Assembly (NCBI RefSeq): GCF_001544755.2
Contig: NZ_FCOF02000015.1
Location: 102,689 to 166,688, forward strand
DNA length: 64,000 nucleotides
DNA from: Caballeronia catudaia
GTDB taxonomy: Bacteria > Pseudomonadota > Gammaproteobacteria > Burkholderiales > Burkholderiaceae
Direction of reading: 5' to 3'
Shown: piece after piece, positions 1 to 8,428 of the stretch
Numbering within the stretch: the stretch's first letter is position 1
Layout: each line of letters begins with the position of its first letter
Notes under the pieces: generated by a model
Told to the model about the DNA's origin: nothing
Database searches by the model: none
Seen by the model: only the letters and a program-made list of their open reading frames with translations
Position numbers and translations under genes: made by a program

Positions 1-959
1 AGGCGCTCGAATGGGCGGGCGGGCAGCTCGTCGACGGTGAAGAGATCATCGTCACACCGTTGCCGCTGTATCACATCTATTCGCTCACCGTGAACGCGCT
101 CGCTTTTCTCGCGATCGGCGCGCGCAACGTGCTGATCGTCAATCCGCGCGATATCCGTGCGCTCGTGCGCGCGCTGCGTCACGAAAACTTCACGGCGATC
201 ACCGCGCTCAACACGCTCTACAGCGCGCTCATGGACAACGACGCCTTCCGCCAGCGCGACTTCTCCGCGCTCAAGCTCGCGATGGCGGGCGGCATGGCGA
301 CGCAGCGCGTGATCGCCGAGCGCTTCAGGGCGTTGACGGGCCGCACGCTCGTCGAAGGTTACGGCCTCACCGAATGTTCTCCGCTCGTCGCCGCGACGCC
401 GCTCGACGCGCATGGCGAGAGCGCGTTCGACGGCACGATCGGCGTGCCGGTGCCATCGACGCTCGTGCGCATGCGCCGCGAAGACGGCGCGTGGGCGAAC
501 GTCGACGAACCGGGCGAACTCTGCGTGCACGGCCCGCAAGTGATGAAAGGCTACTGGAACCGTCCCGAAGACACGGCGAACGTCATCGACGCGAACGGCT
601 GGCTCGCGACCGGCGACATCGGCGTGATGGATGCGCGCGGCATCATCCGGCTCATCGACCGCAAGAAGGACATGATGATCGTGTCGGGCTTCAACGTGTA
701 TCCGAACGAAATCGAAGATGTGCTCGCGGCGCATCCAAAGGTGCGCGCGGTGGCGGCCGTGGGCGTGCCCGATGCCGTCACCGGCGAGCGCGTGAAGGCG
801 TTCGTCGTACGGCGCGATGACACGCTCACGGTGGAAGAACTGCTGAAGTTCGCCCGTTTACACCTGACCGGCTACAAGGTGCCGGCCTACGTCGAGTTTC
901 GCGATGCGCTGCCGCTCACGACGATCGGCAAGGTGCTCAGACGTGAACTGCGCGAATGA
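1..959 (+). CDS. fadD: Long-chain fatty acid--CoA ligase, C-terminal part (5' end outside window)
   Basis: This is the carboxy-terminal part of an acyl-CoA synthetase of the adenylate-forming ANL superfamily. Such enzymes activate a fatty acid with ATP and load it on CoA, feeding beta-oxidation or lipid synthesis. The frame is open from base 3, so the gene begins upstream. Visible motifs in order are PLYHIY, the EGYGLTECSP adenylate motif, TGDIG with the adenosine-binding Asp, the hinge region DRKKDMMIVSGFNVYPNEIE, and the terminal Lys in TTIGKVLRRELRE. The stop overlaps the upstream-most possible start of the next gene. The exact chain-length preference cannot be read from the sequence, so fadD is a family-level symbol. 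Confidence 0.88.
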   Translation, partial: ALEWAGGQLVDGEEIIVTPLPLYHIYSLTVNALAFLAIGARNVLIVNPRDIRALVRALRHENFTAITALNTLYSALMDNDAFRQRDFSALKLAMAGGMATQRVIAERFRALTGRTLVEGYGLTECSPLVAATPLDAHGESAFDGTIGVPVPSTLVRMRREDGAWANVDEPGELCVHGPQVMKGYWNRPEDTANVIDANGWLATGDIGVMDARGIIRLIDRKKDMMIVSGFNVYPNEIEDVLAAHPKVRAVAAVGVPDAVTGERVKAFVVRRDDTLTVEELLKFARLHLTGYKVPAYVEFRDALPLTTIGKVLRRELRE

Positions 960-1006
960 GTTGCGCGGAGCCGGATCGAAACAAGGATCGACCTTCGGAG
1001 ATGCTC

Positions 1007-1876
1007 ATGCCGCGTGCGCGATTGCGGCTCGCCTGCGCGGGCCTGTTGTGGCTCTGTTTGCTGGTCATGGATGCGGCCGCGAAGGCGCAGACCGTGCAGG
1101 AAGCCTCGCGCGTCGGCGGTCTCGGCGTCGAGCAGCAGACCCAATGGCTTTCGCGGGCGGCCACGAGCGGCGCGCTCGCGCAACTCGACGACGCGCAGCT
1201 CGTCGCCCTCTTCCGCTCGCTCGATGCGCGCACGCTGCCGCGCTACCTGCGGGACGGCTTGCGCGATTTCGCTTCCTGCGAATTCACGATGCGCCGGCGC
1301 GAGCGCATCAAGGGCAAGTGGCCGAAGCGCGCCGATCACATGCTCGTGCGCGTCACGCGCGAGCCGTTGCGCATTTACGCGAAATGGCTGCCCGATGGCG
1401 CGCACGCGGGCCAGGAAATCATCTACGACGACTCCGTGCGCCCGGGCGAACTCTACGGTCATCTCGGCGGCTTCCTGAGTATCGTGCCGATGTGGACCTC
1501 CGTGAACGGCCCGCTCGCCCGCGCGCAGTCGAATCATTCGATCCGCGAACTCGGCATCGACGCGATCACGCAGCGCTTCATCGACGAGGGGCGCAAGTTC
1601 GCCGAAGCAGGCATCACGAAGCCGACGAATATCGACGTGAAAACGATCGACGGGCTGCGCGTGGTTGCGCTCACATACGAAACGCCCGATGGCCATCCCG
1701 GGTTCTACGCGAAAAAGGAAGTGCTCGGGCTCGACCTCGAACGGCCGATATTCCGCACGCTGGAGTCGTACGACAACGACGGTAATATCTTCGAAAGCGT
1801 CGTGTTCGAGCGCGTCGAGATCAAGTCTTTCGACGACCTGACTTTCGACCCGAAAAACCCCGACTATCGCTTCTGA
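1007..1876 (+). CDS. DUF1571 domain-containing exported protein
   Basis: About 289 residues beginning MPRARLRLACAGLL, with a basic start and hydrophobic stretch to about residue 20 and an Ala-Ala-Lys-Ala-Gln cleavage-like region, so it is probably exported. The rest resembles the DUF1571 family (FTMRRRERIKGKW, YAKKEVLGLDLERPI, ESVVFERVEI), whose function is not known. I chose the ATG at 1007 because GGAG at 997-1000 lies six bases upstream; a longer frame opens with an ATG at 956 that overlaps the fadD stop, but that would put the signal peptide internal. It probably shares a transcript with the ligase, which hints at an envelope or lipid role, but that is inference. Confidence 0.8.
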   Translation: MPRARLRLACAGLLWLCLLVMDAAAKAQTVQEASRVGGLGVEQQTQWLSRAATSGALAQLDDAQLVALFRSLDARTLPRYLRDGLRDFASCEFTMRRRERIKGKWPKRADHMLVRVTREPLRIYAKWLPDGAHAGQEIIYDDSVRPGELYGHLGGFLSIVPMWTSVNGPLARAQSNHSIRELGIDAITQRFIDEGRKFAEAGITKPTNIDVKTIDGLRVVALTYETPDGHPGFYAKKEVLGLDLERPIFRTLESYDNDGNIFESVVFERVEIKSFDDLTFDPKNPDYRF

Positions 1877-1950
1877 CCGCCTCGCAGTGAAACGCCTGCT
1901 GAGCTCGTGACACCCGGCGTAACAACTCGCCGCACGGTGCGCCGCGCGTT

Positions 1951-1979
1951 TTAAGTTTCGCCTAAGAGTCGGCCGATAA
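1951..1979 (+). promoter_or_regulatory. Sigma28 (FliA)-like promoter
   Basis: TTAAGTTT at 1951-1958 and GCCGATAA at 1972-1979 resemble the flagellar sigma28 consensus TAAAGTTT-N11-GCCGATAA. The -10 part matches exactly; the gap is 13 rather than 11, so the spacing is slightly long. It lies 90 bases upstream of the 80-residue ORF at 2069. Predicted by eye only. Confidence 0.45.
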
Positions 1980-2068
1980 CCTGCTCGCACTCCATCGACA
2001 TCAAGGTCAGCGCAGGGGCACGACGCCCGCCGCGCCGCGCATCGTCATGTAACCCGAGGACTTCGTTC

Positions 2069-2311
2069 ATGAACTTCCGCCGTCCGGCTTCCGCTCCCGT
2101 GCGAGCCATCAAAAAGCTCTTGAGCCATCACGAAATCGCCACCCTGCTTCTGCTGATGCACGCGCCCATCGACGTGATGGCGGCCACGCCCGACGTCGCA
2201 TCGCTGAAGGAGTACGGCTATGTCGAGATCGTGTCGCAGGAAGCCGGCACGCCGAAAGTGCGTCTGACCGCGGACGGCAACGCATTGTTGCGCGGCCTGG
2301 GCGTGAAGTAA
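2069..2311 (+). CDS. Small hypothetical protein with winged-helix-like pattern
   Basis: An 80-residue protein of unknown function. The ATG at 2069 follows a GAGGAC-like purine stretch. The sequence runs through two helix-like stretches (IKKLLSHHEIATLLLLM, DVASLKEYGYVEIV) to a C-terminal KVRLTADGNALLRGLG, a pattern seen in the wing and last helix of small winged-helix proteins. This is a resemblance only; I cannot place it in a named family. There is no signal peptide. It stands alone between the DUF1571 gene and surE, and a sigma28-like promoter precedes it, which would tie it to the flagellar regulon if real. Confidence 0.7.
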   Translation: MNFRRPASAPVRAIKKLLSHHEIATLLLLMHAPIDVMAATPDVASLKEYGYVEIVSQEAGTPKVRLTADGNALLRGLGVK

Positions 2312-2395
2312 GCGTTCACACGCCGATCCGGACCGCGCCACGCGAACTCTGTAATAATTGGTCGATTCTTTCAACCATCGACCCAGTGATTCGCG

Positions 2396-3175
2396 ATGTC
2401 CGCCCTCTCACCCATCGTGCAGCGTGTGCTCATCACCAACGACGACGGCATCGACGCGCCCGGTCTCGCCGTGCTCGAAGCCGTCGCCGCCGAACTCGCG
2501 CATGAAGTCTGGGTGATCGCCCCCGAGCACGATCAAAGCGGCACGTCGCATTCCATCAGCCTGCATTCGCCGCTGCGCGTGTCGCGTCAGGGCGAGCGGC
2601 GCTACGGCGTGCAAGGCACGCCCGGCGACTGCGTCGTGATGGCCGCGCGCCACATCATGAAGGACGCGCCGCCCACGCTCGTGCTGTCGGGCATCAACCG
2701 CGGCGCGAATCTCGGCGTCGAGACGATGTTCTCCGGCACCGTCGGCGCCGCGATGACGGGCCTGCTGCTCGGCCTGCCGTCGATCGCGCTCAGCCAGGCC
2801 TTCACCGACCGCGAAAACGTGCGCTGGGACACCGCCCGCACGCTGGCGCCGGGCGTGATCCGCCAGTTGCTGTCGATTTCCCACGACGCGCCCACCTGCC
2901 TGAACGTCAATTTCCCCGATTGCGACGCGTCCGCCGCCGGTCCGCTCACCGTGACGCGGCAAGGCGTGGGACTCGTGGAAGGCATTGATGTTCTGCCGAT
3001 GGTCGATCCGCGCGGCATCGACTATCACTGGCTGCGCTTTCAGCGTGGCCCGCGCCCCGATTCGCCCGATAGCGAAACGGCTGTGGTTGCGTCCGGCCGC
3101 GTGTCGGTGACGCCGCTGCATTTCGATCGCACCGACGAGCGCACCTTCGCCACGCTCGAAGCGGGCCTGCGCTAG
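2396..3175 (+). CDS. surE: 5'/3'-nucleotidase SurE
   Basis: SurE is a metal-dependent nucleoside monophosphate phosphatase involved in stationary-phase survival. The 259-residue product is close to the usual length of about 250. The N-terminal NDDGIDAPG carries the paired metal-binding Asp residues, HSISLHSPLR holds the conserved Ser/His segment, and SGINRGANLG carries the metal-ligand Asn. In many beta- and gammaproteobacteria surE neighbours pcm, nlpD and rpoS; here it is followed by a DUF2147 gene instead, and the start of an nlpD/rpoS block is not in view. Confidence 0.95.
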   Translation: MSALSPIVQRVLITNDDGIDAPGLAVLEAVAAELAHEVWVIAPEHDQSGTSHSISLHSPLRVSRQGERRYGVQGTPGDCVVMAARHIMKDAPPTLVLSGINRGANLGVETMFSGTVGAAMTGLLLGLPSIALSQAFTDRENVRWDTARTLAPGVIRQLLSISHDAPTCLNVNFPDCDASAAGPLTVTRQGVGLVEGIDVLPMVDPRGIDYHWLRFQRGPRPDSPDSETAVVASGRVSVTPLHFDRTDERTFATLEAGLR

Positions 3176-3251
3176 AAGCTTTCCTCTCAGTCGAATGCGG
3201 GGCCTTTCCCGTAAGCTTTCGCACGTCCAATCGAAGAACAAGGAGATGCAG

Positions 3252-3704
3252 ATGACCGGTTTCATCGGCCAGCGCCGGGCGATCGGCGCGCTGCTGGCGA
3301 TCGTTTCGGCGAGCGCCTTCGCGCAAGCGACGCCTGCGGGCACCTGGCAAACCATCGACGATGCCTCCGGCCAGCCGAAAGCGATTATCGAAATCACCGA
3401 CAACGGCAGCGGCGAGTTGTCGGGCAAGATCGTGCGCGGCATTGGCAGGCTGGATCAGCCGGACCGGCGCTGCACGGCCTGCACCGGTGAGCGCAAGGAT
3501 CAGTTGCTCAGGAACATGACGATCCTCAGCGGCATGCGCCGCGACGGCGATTCCTGGCAAGGCGGCCAGATTCTCGATCCGGAAAGCGGCAAGCTCTACA
3601 AATGCAAGATGACGCTCGAGGACGGCGGGCAGAAGCTCGTCGTGCGCGGGTATATCGGCGTGTCGCTGCTGGGGCGCTCGCAGACCTGGGTGCGCGAGCA
3701 GTAG
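3252..3704 (+). CDS. DUF2147 domain-containing exported protein
   Basis: A 150-residue protein beginning MTGFIGQRRAIGALLAIVSASAFAQA, with a typical signal peptide cleaved after AFA or AFAQA. The mature part (AGTWQTIDDASGQPKAIIEI, LSGKIVRGIG, ILDPESGKLYKCKMTL, GYIGVSLLGRSQTW) is a clear DUF2147 domain, a beta-rich periplasmic family of unknown function. The start at 3252 is chosen for AGGAG at 3241-3245 with six bases between; the ATG at 3246 abuts that site. One Cys-x2-Cys pair (CTAC) is present. A strong hairpin follows the stop. Confidence 0.9.
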   Translation: MTGFIGQRRAIGALLAIVSASAFAQATPAGTWQTIDDASGQPKAIIEITDNGSGELSGKIVRGIGRLDQPDRRCTACTGERKDQLLRNMTILSGMRRDGDSWQGGQILDPESGKLYKCKMTLEDGGQKLVVRGYIGVSLLGRSQTWVREQ

Positions 3705-3730
3705 GATTCAGCAGCGGGTTCAGAAACGAC

Positions 3731-3766
3731 AAAGCCGGTCGAAGATCCATGTCTTCGACCGGCTTT
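3731..3766. terminator. Bidirectional terminator hairpin
   Basis: A 15-bp perfect stem (3731-3745 with 3752-3766) around a six-base loop lies between the convergent DUF2147 gene and the DUF4096 ORF. AAA/TTT stem ends give short U-tracts in both directions. Confidence 0.75.
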
Positions 3767-3793
3767 GCTCATCGCGTCTCGGCTTCTACGAGA

Positions 3794-4186
3794 TCATGCG
3801 GCGCGACGCTGACGCGCCTCATCGGCTTGCGCGCTTTCCGCTACTTCCACGTTTTCAGATTGCAGTTCCGCTGGCACGCGCATGCGCGAGGTCATCAGCG
3901 CATAGAGCGACTCGCCGGCCGGCCCGAACAACTGCGTCATGACCCGCAGCAGCACGCCCGACTCATGCCACGCCTTGAACCGCCGATGGCACGTCTGATA
4001 CGACGGATATTTGCGCGGCAGCGTGGACCACGATGCGCCGCTGTACATCACCCAGAGCACGCCGTTCAGCACGGCGCGGGTGTTGGCGAGCGGGCGGCCT
4101 CGCAATTCGGAACGCGGACGCAGTTCGGGAAGCAGCGGTGCGACCATCTGCCATTCTTCATCGGACATGTCGCGGTAGGGCTTCAC
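3794..4186 (-). CDS. Stand-alone DUF4096 (IS5-type transposase N-terminal) protein
   Basis: A 130-residue protein whose first 90 residues are the helix-turn-helix domain found at the N terminus of IS5-family transposases (DUF4096): MSDEEWQMVAPLLPE, RGRPLANTRAVLNGVLWV, GASWSTLPRKYPSYQTCHRRF. The DDE catalytic part is absent and the tail (about residues 95-130) is Glu/Ala-rich. GTG at 4186 is preferred because GGAG sits eight bases upstream; a longer frame starts at 4252. I see no terminal inverted repeats or target duplication around it. It could be a decayed transposase or a domesticated DNA-binding protein; a second such ORF lies at 31514-31915. Confidence 0.7.
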   Translation of the reverse strand: MKPYRDMSDEEWQMVAPLLPELRPRSELRGRPLANTRAVLNGVLWVMYSGASWSTLPRKYPSYQTCHRRFKAWHESGVLLRVMTQLFGPAGESLYALMTSRMRVPAELQSENVEVAESAQADEARQRRAA

Positions 4187-4217
4187 GGTAAATTCTCCAA
4201 TTTGCTGACTGATAACT

Positions 4218-4232
4218 GGTATCGACGATACC
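4218..4232. promoter_or_regulatory. 15-bp perfect palindrome upstream of DUF4096 ORF
   Basis: GGTATCG-A-CGATACC is a perfect inverted repeat with a one-base centre, 31 bases upstream of the GTG start of the DUF4096 ORF. It could be an operator, possibly autoregulatory. No ligand or regulator can be assigned. Confidence 0.45.
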
Positions 4233-4291
4233 GAGTACCGCAAACCCAGCAAATAAGAGTGGTCCGAATCTCTAAATTCCCCTAAAAGGCT

Positions 4292-4319
4292 TATGCCGTT
4301 TGGCTAACGGCATATTTTT
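4292..4319. terminator. Hairpin with plus-strand T-tract between zapE and DUF4096 ORF
   Basis: TATGCCGTT (4292-4300) pairs with AACGGCATA (4306-4314) and is followed on the plus strand by TTTTT. The flanking genes both read on the minus strand, where only a weaker CCTTTT follows. It may end zapE transcription or block antisense transcription into zapE. Confidence 0.5.
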
Positions 4320-4329
4320 GATTCTCGTA

Positions 4330-5427
4330 TTAGGTCAGCGAAACATCCGTGACGCGTCGCGGCGCCTCCAGATACTCTTTCGACTGCATTTCGACGATAC
4401 GCGAAACAGTGCGCGCAAACTCGTTGGCCATCGGGCCTTCCACGTACAGCTCTTCCGCGGGCACGGCCGCCGACATCAAAAGCTTCACCTTGTGGTCGTA
4501 GAACACGTCGATGAGCCACGTGAAGCGGCGCGCCTCGGACGCCATGCGCGGCGTCATCTGCGGCACGTCCGACAGGATCACCGCGTGAAAGCGGTTCGCC
4601 AGTTCGAGGTAGTCGTTTTGCGAGCGCGGGCCGCCGCATAGTGTGGCGAAATCGAACCATACGACGCCGTCCGCCTTGCGCAGCGCCTTGATTTCGCGCT
4701 TTTCGATATGCAGGATCGGGCTTTCGTCGGGCACGGCCGCGAGCTTCGCGAAATCCGCGCGCAAAACTTCGTTGGCCGCCGCGCCGAGCGGCGTGTGATA
4801 CGCCTTCACTTGCGACAGCGTGCGTTTGCGGTAATCGGTGCCGGCATCGACGTTGAGCACGTCGAGGTGCTGCTTGATGAGCTCGATCGCCGGCAGCAGC
4901 CGGTCGCGATGCAGCCCTTCAGGATACAGCGTGTCCGGCTGATAATTTGACGTCATCACGAACTGCACGCCGTTCTTGAACAGCCGGTCGAGCAGGCGAT
5001 ACAGGATCATCGCATCGGCGATATCGGAGACATGGAACTCGTCGAAGCAGATCAGCCGGAAGCGTTTGGCGATGCGCTTGGCGAGTTCATCGAGCGGATC
5101 GGCCTGGCCCTTCAGCTCTTCCAGCTCGCGATGCACTTCGCGCATGAACTCGTGGAAATGCAGGCGCGTCTTGCGCTGCACGGGCACGATCGCATAGAAG
5201 CTGTCCATCAGGAAGCTCTTGCCGCGCCCGACGCCGCCCCACATATAGACACCGCGCGGCAGGTCCGGGCGCACGAGAAGCTTCTTGAGCGCGTTCGAGC
5301 GGCGCGCCTTGTACGCGACCCATTCCTCGTAGCAGCGCTGCAGGCGCGCGACCGCCGCGAGCTGCGCCCCGTCCGACTGATAACCCCGCGTGCGCAGCTC
5401 GTTTTCGTAGTATTCGGTGACGTTCAT
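4330..5427 (-). CDS. zapE: Cell division protein ZapE (AFG1-like ATPase)
   Basis: ZapE is an AFG1-family P-loop ATPase reported to associate with the Z-ring under low-oxygen or heat stress and to destabilise FtsZ polymers. The 365-residue product has Walker A GGVGRGKSFLMD near residues 64-75 and Walker B LICFDEFHVSDI near residue 130, followed by the sensor-like VMTSNYQPDTLY segment. Length fits the family. It lies downstream of lpdA on the same strand with an 80-base gap that contains a hairpin, so co-transcription is possible but not certain. Confidence 0.92.
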   Translation of the reverse strand: MNVTEYYENELRTRGYQSDGAQLAAVARLQRCYEEWVAYKARRSNALKKLLVRPDLPRGVYMWGGVGRGKSFLMDSFYAIVPVQRKTRLHFHEFMREVHRELEELKGQADPLDELAKRIAKRFRLICFDEFHVSDIADAMILYRLLDRLFKNGVQFVMTSNYQPDTLYPEGLHRDRLLPAIELIKQHLDVLNVDAGTDYRKRTLSQVKAYHTPLGAAANEVLRADFAKLAAVPDESPILHIEKREIKALRKADGVVWFDFATLCGGPRSQNDYLELANRFHAVILSDVPQMTPRMASEARRFTWLIDVFYDHKVKLLMSAAVPAEELYVEGPMANEFARTVSRIVEMQSKEYLEAPRRVTDVSLT

Positions 5428-5446
5428 CTTCTGCCGTTCGAAGTGA

Positions 5447-5478
5447 CGAAGGCGAACGGTGTTATCCGCTCGCCTTCG
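5447..5478 (-). terminator. Hairpin between lpdA and zapE
   Basis: CGAAGGCGA (5447-5455) pairs with TCGCCTTCG (5470-5478), extended by ACGG/CCG inside. There is no good U-tract, so it may be a weak terminator or an mRNA-stabilising structure after lpdA. Confidence 0.4.
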
Positions 5479-5509
5479 TTTGCGATGCCTTGCTCGAAGC
5501 CGAGCCGTC

Positions 5510-6940
5510 TTACATGTTCAACGCGCGCTTGTCGACGGCGAGCGCCGCTTCACGCATCACTTCCGACAGCGACGGATGCGGATGGCAAATGCGGCCGATA
5601 TCTTCCGACGCCGCCTTGAACTCCATCGCGACGACCGCTTCCGCGATCAGGTCGGACGCGTCCGCAGCGATCACGTGCACGCCGAGAATCTCGTCCGTCT
5701 TCGCGTCGGCGATCATCTTGACGAAGCCTTCCGCCTTGCCGATACCCAATGCGCGGCCATTGGCCATCATCGGGAACTGACCCGTCTTGATCTCGCGGCC
5801 TTCGGCCTTGAGCTGCTGCTCGGTCTTGCCGACCCACGCGATTTCCGGTTCCGTGTAGATGACCCACGGCACGCAGTTGTAGTCGATATGCGGCTTCTGA
5901 CCGTCGATGATTTCCGCCACCGCTACGCCCTCGTCTTCCGCCTTGTGCGCGAGCATCGGGCCACGGACGACGTCGCCGATCGCGTACACGTTCGGCACGC
6001 TCGTCGCACAGTGATCGTCGACGTCGATGAAACCGCGCTCGTTCGCCTTCAGGCCGATCGCTTCGAGACCGAGGTTGTCGGTGTTCGGCACGCGGCCGAT
6101 CGACACGATCAGGCGGTCCGCTTCCAGCTCTTTCGCGTTACCGGCGTTGTCCGTGTAAGCGATCGATACGCCCTTGTCCGACGTCTTCACTTCGCCGATC
6201 TTCACGCCGAGGTGAATGTCGAGACCTTGTTTCTTGAACTGCTTCGCAGCTTCCTTCGCGAGCGATTCGTCGGCGGCGCCCAAGAATTGCGGCAGCGCTT
6301 CGAGCACGGTCACTTCCGCGCCCAGACGACGCCACACCGAGCCGAGCTCCAGACCGATCACGCCCGCGCCAATGACGGCGAGCTTCTTCGGCACGGAGTC
6401 GAACGACAGCGCGCCTTCGTTGTCGGCGATCAGCTTGTTGTCGACCGGAATGCCCGGCAGATGACGCGCCTTCGAACCCGTCGCAATGATCACGTTCTTC
6501 GCCGTAACGACTTCCGTCTCACCTTCGCCCGACACTTCGATCTGCACGCCGGCGCCGCTCTTGCCGGCGAACTTGCCGTGGCCCTTGAGCCACGTGATCT
6601 TGTTCTTGCGGAACAGGAACTCGATGCCCTTCGTCATCTTCTCGACGATGCCGTCCTTGCGCGCGAGCATCTTCGACACATCGAGCTTCACGTCCGACAC
6701 GCTGATGCCGTGATCTTCCAGATGCTTCGACGCATTCTCGAATTCTTCCGACGACGCCAGCAGCGCCTTCGACGGAATGCAGCCCACGTTCAGGCACGTG
6801 CCGCCGAGCTTCAACGTGCCCGCCGGGTTCTTCCACTTCTCGATACACGCAACCGACTTGCCGAGCTGCGCTGCGCGAATCGCCGCGATATAGCCGCCAG
6901 GGCCCGCGCCGATCACGACGACATCAAATTCCTTGGACAT
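5510..6940 (-). CDS. lpdA: Dihydrolipoyl dehydrogenase, E3 of 2-oxoglutarate dehydrogenase
   Basis: The E3 flavoprotein reoxidises dihydrolipoyl groups on the E2 subunit and reduces NAD+. The 476-residue product shows the FAD-binding [15 protein letters not shown] near the N terminus, the redox-active disulfide in [13 protein letters not shown] (around residues 48-60), the NAD-binding [13 protein letters not shown], the second FAD motif [17 protein letters not shown] and the catalytic HPHPSLSE at the C terminus. It is third in odhA-odhB-lpdA on the minus strand, which argues that it serves this complex; pyruvate dehydrogenase usually has its own E3 in this family. Confidence 0.96.
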   Translation of the reverse strand: MSKEFDVVVIGAGPGGYIAAIRAAQLGKSVACIEKWKNPAGTLKLGGTCLNVGCIPSKALLASSEEFENASKHLEDHGISVSDVKLDVSKMLARKDGIVEKMTKGIEFLFRKNKITWLKGHGKFAGKSGAGVQIEVSGEGETEVVTAKNVIIATGSKARHLPGIPVDNKLIADNEGALSFDSVPKKLAVIGAGVIGLELGSVWRRLGAEVTVLEALPQFLGAADESLAKEAAKQFKKQGLDIHLGVKIGEVKTSDKGVSIAYTDNAGNAKELEADRLIVSIGRVPNTDNLGLEAIGLKANERGFIDVDDHCATSVPNVYAIGDVVRGPMLAHKAEDEGVAVAEIIDGQKPHIDYNCVPWVIYTEPEIAWVGKTEQQLKAEGREIKTGQFPMMANGRALGIGKAEGFVKMIADAKTDEILGVHVIAADASDLIAEAVVAMEFKAASEDIGRICHPHPSLSEVMREAALAVDKRALNM

Positions 6941-7032
6941 GACTTTCCTTTTGCATGACTGCGCTCTTGCGCAGACGCCTCGTCGAAGGCGCGCGCGAGT
7001 CTATCGCGCGCGCCCCAAGGCACTTATACGTT

Positions 7033-8343
7033 TTACAGGTCCAGCAGCAGACGGGCCGGATCTTCCAGCGCGTCCTTCATCGCGACCAGCGACAGCACGG
7101 CTTCGCGGCCGTCGATGATGCGGTGGTCGTACGACAGCGCGAGGTAGTTCATCGGACGGATCACGATCTGGCCGTTTTCCACGACCGCGCGTTCCTTCGT
7201 CGCGTGCACGCCGAGAATCGCGGACTGCGGCGGGTTGATGATCGGCGTCGAGAGCATGGAGCCGAACACGCCGCCATTCGAGATGGAGAACGTGCCGCCG
7301 GTCATTTCTTCGATCGACAACTTGCCGTCCTTCGCCTTCTGGCCGAATTCGGCGATCTTCTTCTCGATATCGGCGAGGCTCATCTGATCCGCGTTGCGCA
7401 GGATCGGCACGACCAGACCGCGCGGCGAACCGACCGCGATACCGATGTCGAAGTAGCCGTGATAGACGATATCGTTACCGTCGATGGATGCGTTCACGAG
7501 CGGGAACTTCTTCAGCGCGTGCACGGCGGCCTTCACGAAGAACGACATGAAGCCGAGCTTCACGCCGTGTTCCTTCTCGAAGCGGTCCTTGTACTTGTTG
7601 CGCAGGTCCATGACCGGCGCCATGTTGACTTCGTTGAACGTCGTCAGGATGGCGTTGGTTTGCTGCGATTCGAGCAGACGCTCGGCGATACGCGCGCGCA
7701 GACGCGACATCGGCACACGCTGTTCCGGGCGGTCCTTCAGCCACTGGTCAGCCGATGCCGGTGCGGCAACCGACGGCAGCGACGGCTTCGCGGCGCGTGC
7801 GGGCGCAGCGGCCGGAGCCGGAGCCGGAGCCGGAGCCTTGGCAGCAGCCGGAGCCGAAGCCGAAGCGGCGAGCGCGTCGCCCTTCGTGATGCGGCCATCG
7901 CGGCCCGAACCCGACACCTGATCCGCCGAAACGCCCTTCTCGGCAAGGATCTTCGTCGCAGCCGGCGAAGCGGCGCCGCCCGTTGCGCTCGCTTGCGCAG
8001 CGGCCGGAGCCGCCGTGGCAGTGGCCGGTTCCGCGACCGGCGCCGGCTTCACTTCGGCGTCGCCGGCAGCGGCGACGGCGGCAGGCGCTTCACCGGCTTT
8101 CGCTTCGGTGTCGATCTTCGCGATGAGTTCGTCGGCCGTGACGATATCGCCATCGTGCTTGATGACTTGCGCCAGCACGCCGGCGGACGGCGCGGGCACT
8201 TCGAGCACGACCTTGTCGGTTTCGATCTCGATGAGGATTTCGTCCTGGGCGACAGCCTCGCCCGGCTTCTTCTTCCATTGCAGCATGGTCGCTTCCGAGA
8301 CCGACTCGGAGAGCTGGGGAACCTTGACTTCTACGATAGCCAT
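7033..8343 (-). CDS. odhB: Dihydrolipoyllysine-residue succinyltransferase, E2
   Basis: E2 core of the 2-oxoglutarate dehydrogenase complex; it passes the succinyl group from E1 to CoA. A single lipoyl domain occupies about residues 2-77, with Lys44 in [10 protein letters not shown] as the lipoylation site. An Ala/Pro-rich linker follows, then the E3-binding domain ([29 protein letters not shown]), a second Ala/Pro linker, and the catalytic domain ending in [13 protein letters not shown] with the conserved His and Asp. Length 436 fits OdhB/SucB. It sits 85 bases after odhA and 92 bases before lpdA. Confidence 0.96.
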   Translation of the reverse strand: MAIVEVKVPQLSESVSEATMLQWKKKPGEAVAQDEILIEIETDKVVLEVPAPSAGVLAQVIKHDGDIVTADELIAKIDTEAKAGEAPAAVAAAGDAEVKPAPVAEPATATAAPAAAQASATGGAASPAATKILAEKGVSADQVSGSGRDGRITKGDALAASASAPAAAKAPAPAPAPAAAPARAAKPSLPSVAAPASADQWLKDRPEQRVPMSRLRARIAERLLESQQTNAILTTFNEVNMAPVMDLRNKYKDRFEKEHGVKLGFMSFFVKAAVHALKKFPLVNASIDGNDIVYHGYFDIGIAVGSPRGLVVPILRNADQMSLADIEKKIAEFGQKAKDGKLSIEEMTGGTFSISNGGVFGSMLSTPIINPPQSAILGVHATKERAVVENGQIVIRPMNYLALSYDHRIIDGREAVLSLVAMKDALEDPARLLLDL

Positions 8344-8428
8344 TTCTGTATTGTCCTGATGCGTGTCTGTGTGTGTACGAGCGTCGGGACGGGAAGCGCC
8401 TAGCCTCTGCCGTCCCGATCGAGCCGAA

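Noticed and set aside
3794..4320. Complete insertion sequence around the DUF4096 ORF
   Set aside because: No catalytic domain, no terminal inverted repeats and no target-site duplication visible.
5459..8403. Plus-strand frames of about 499 and 482 residues over lpdA and odhB
   Set aside because: Antisense shadows; the minus-strand products are unmistakable.
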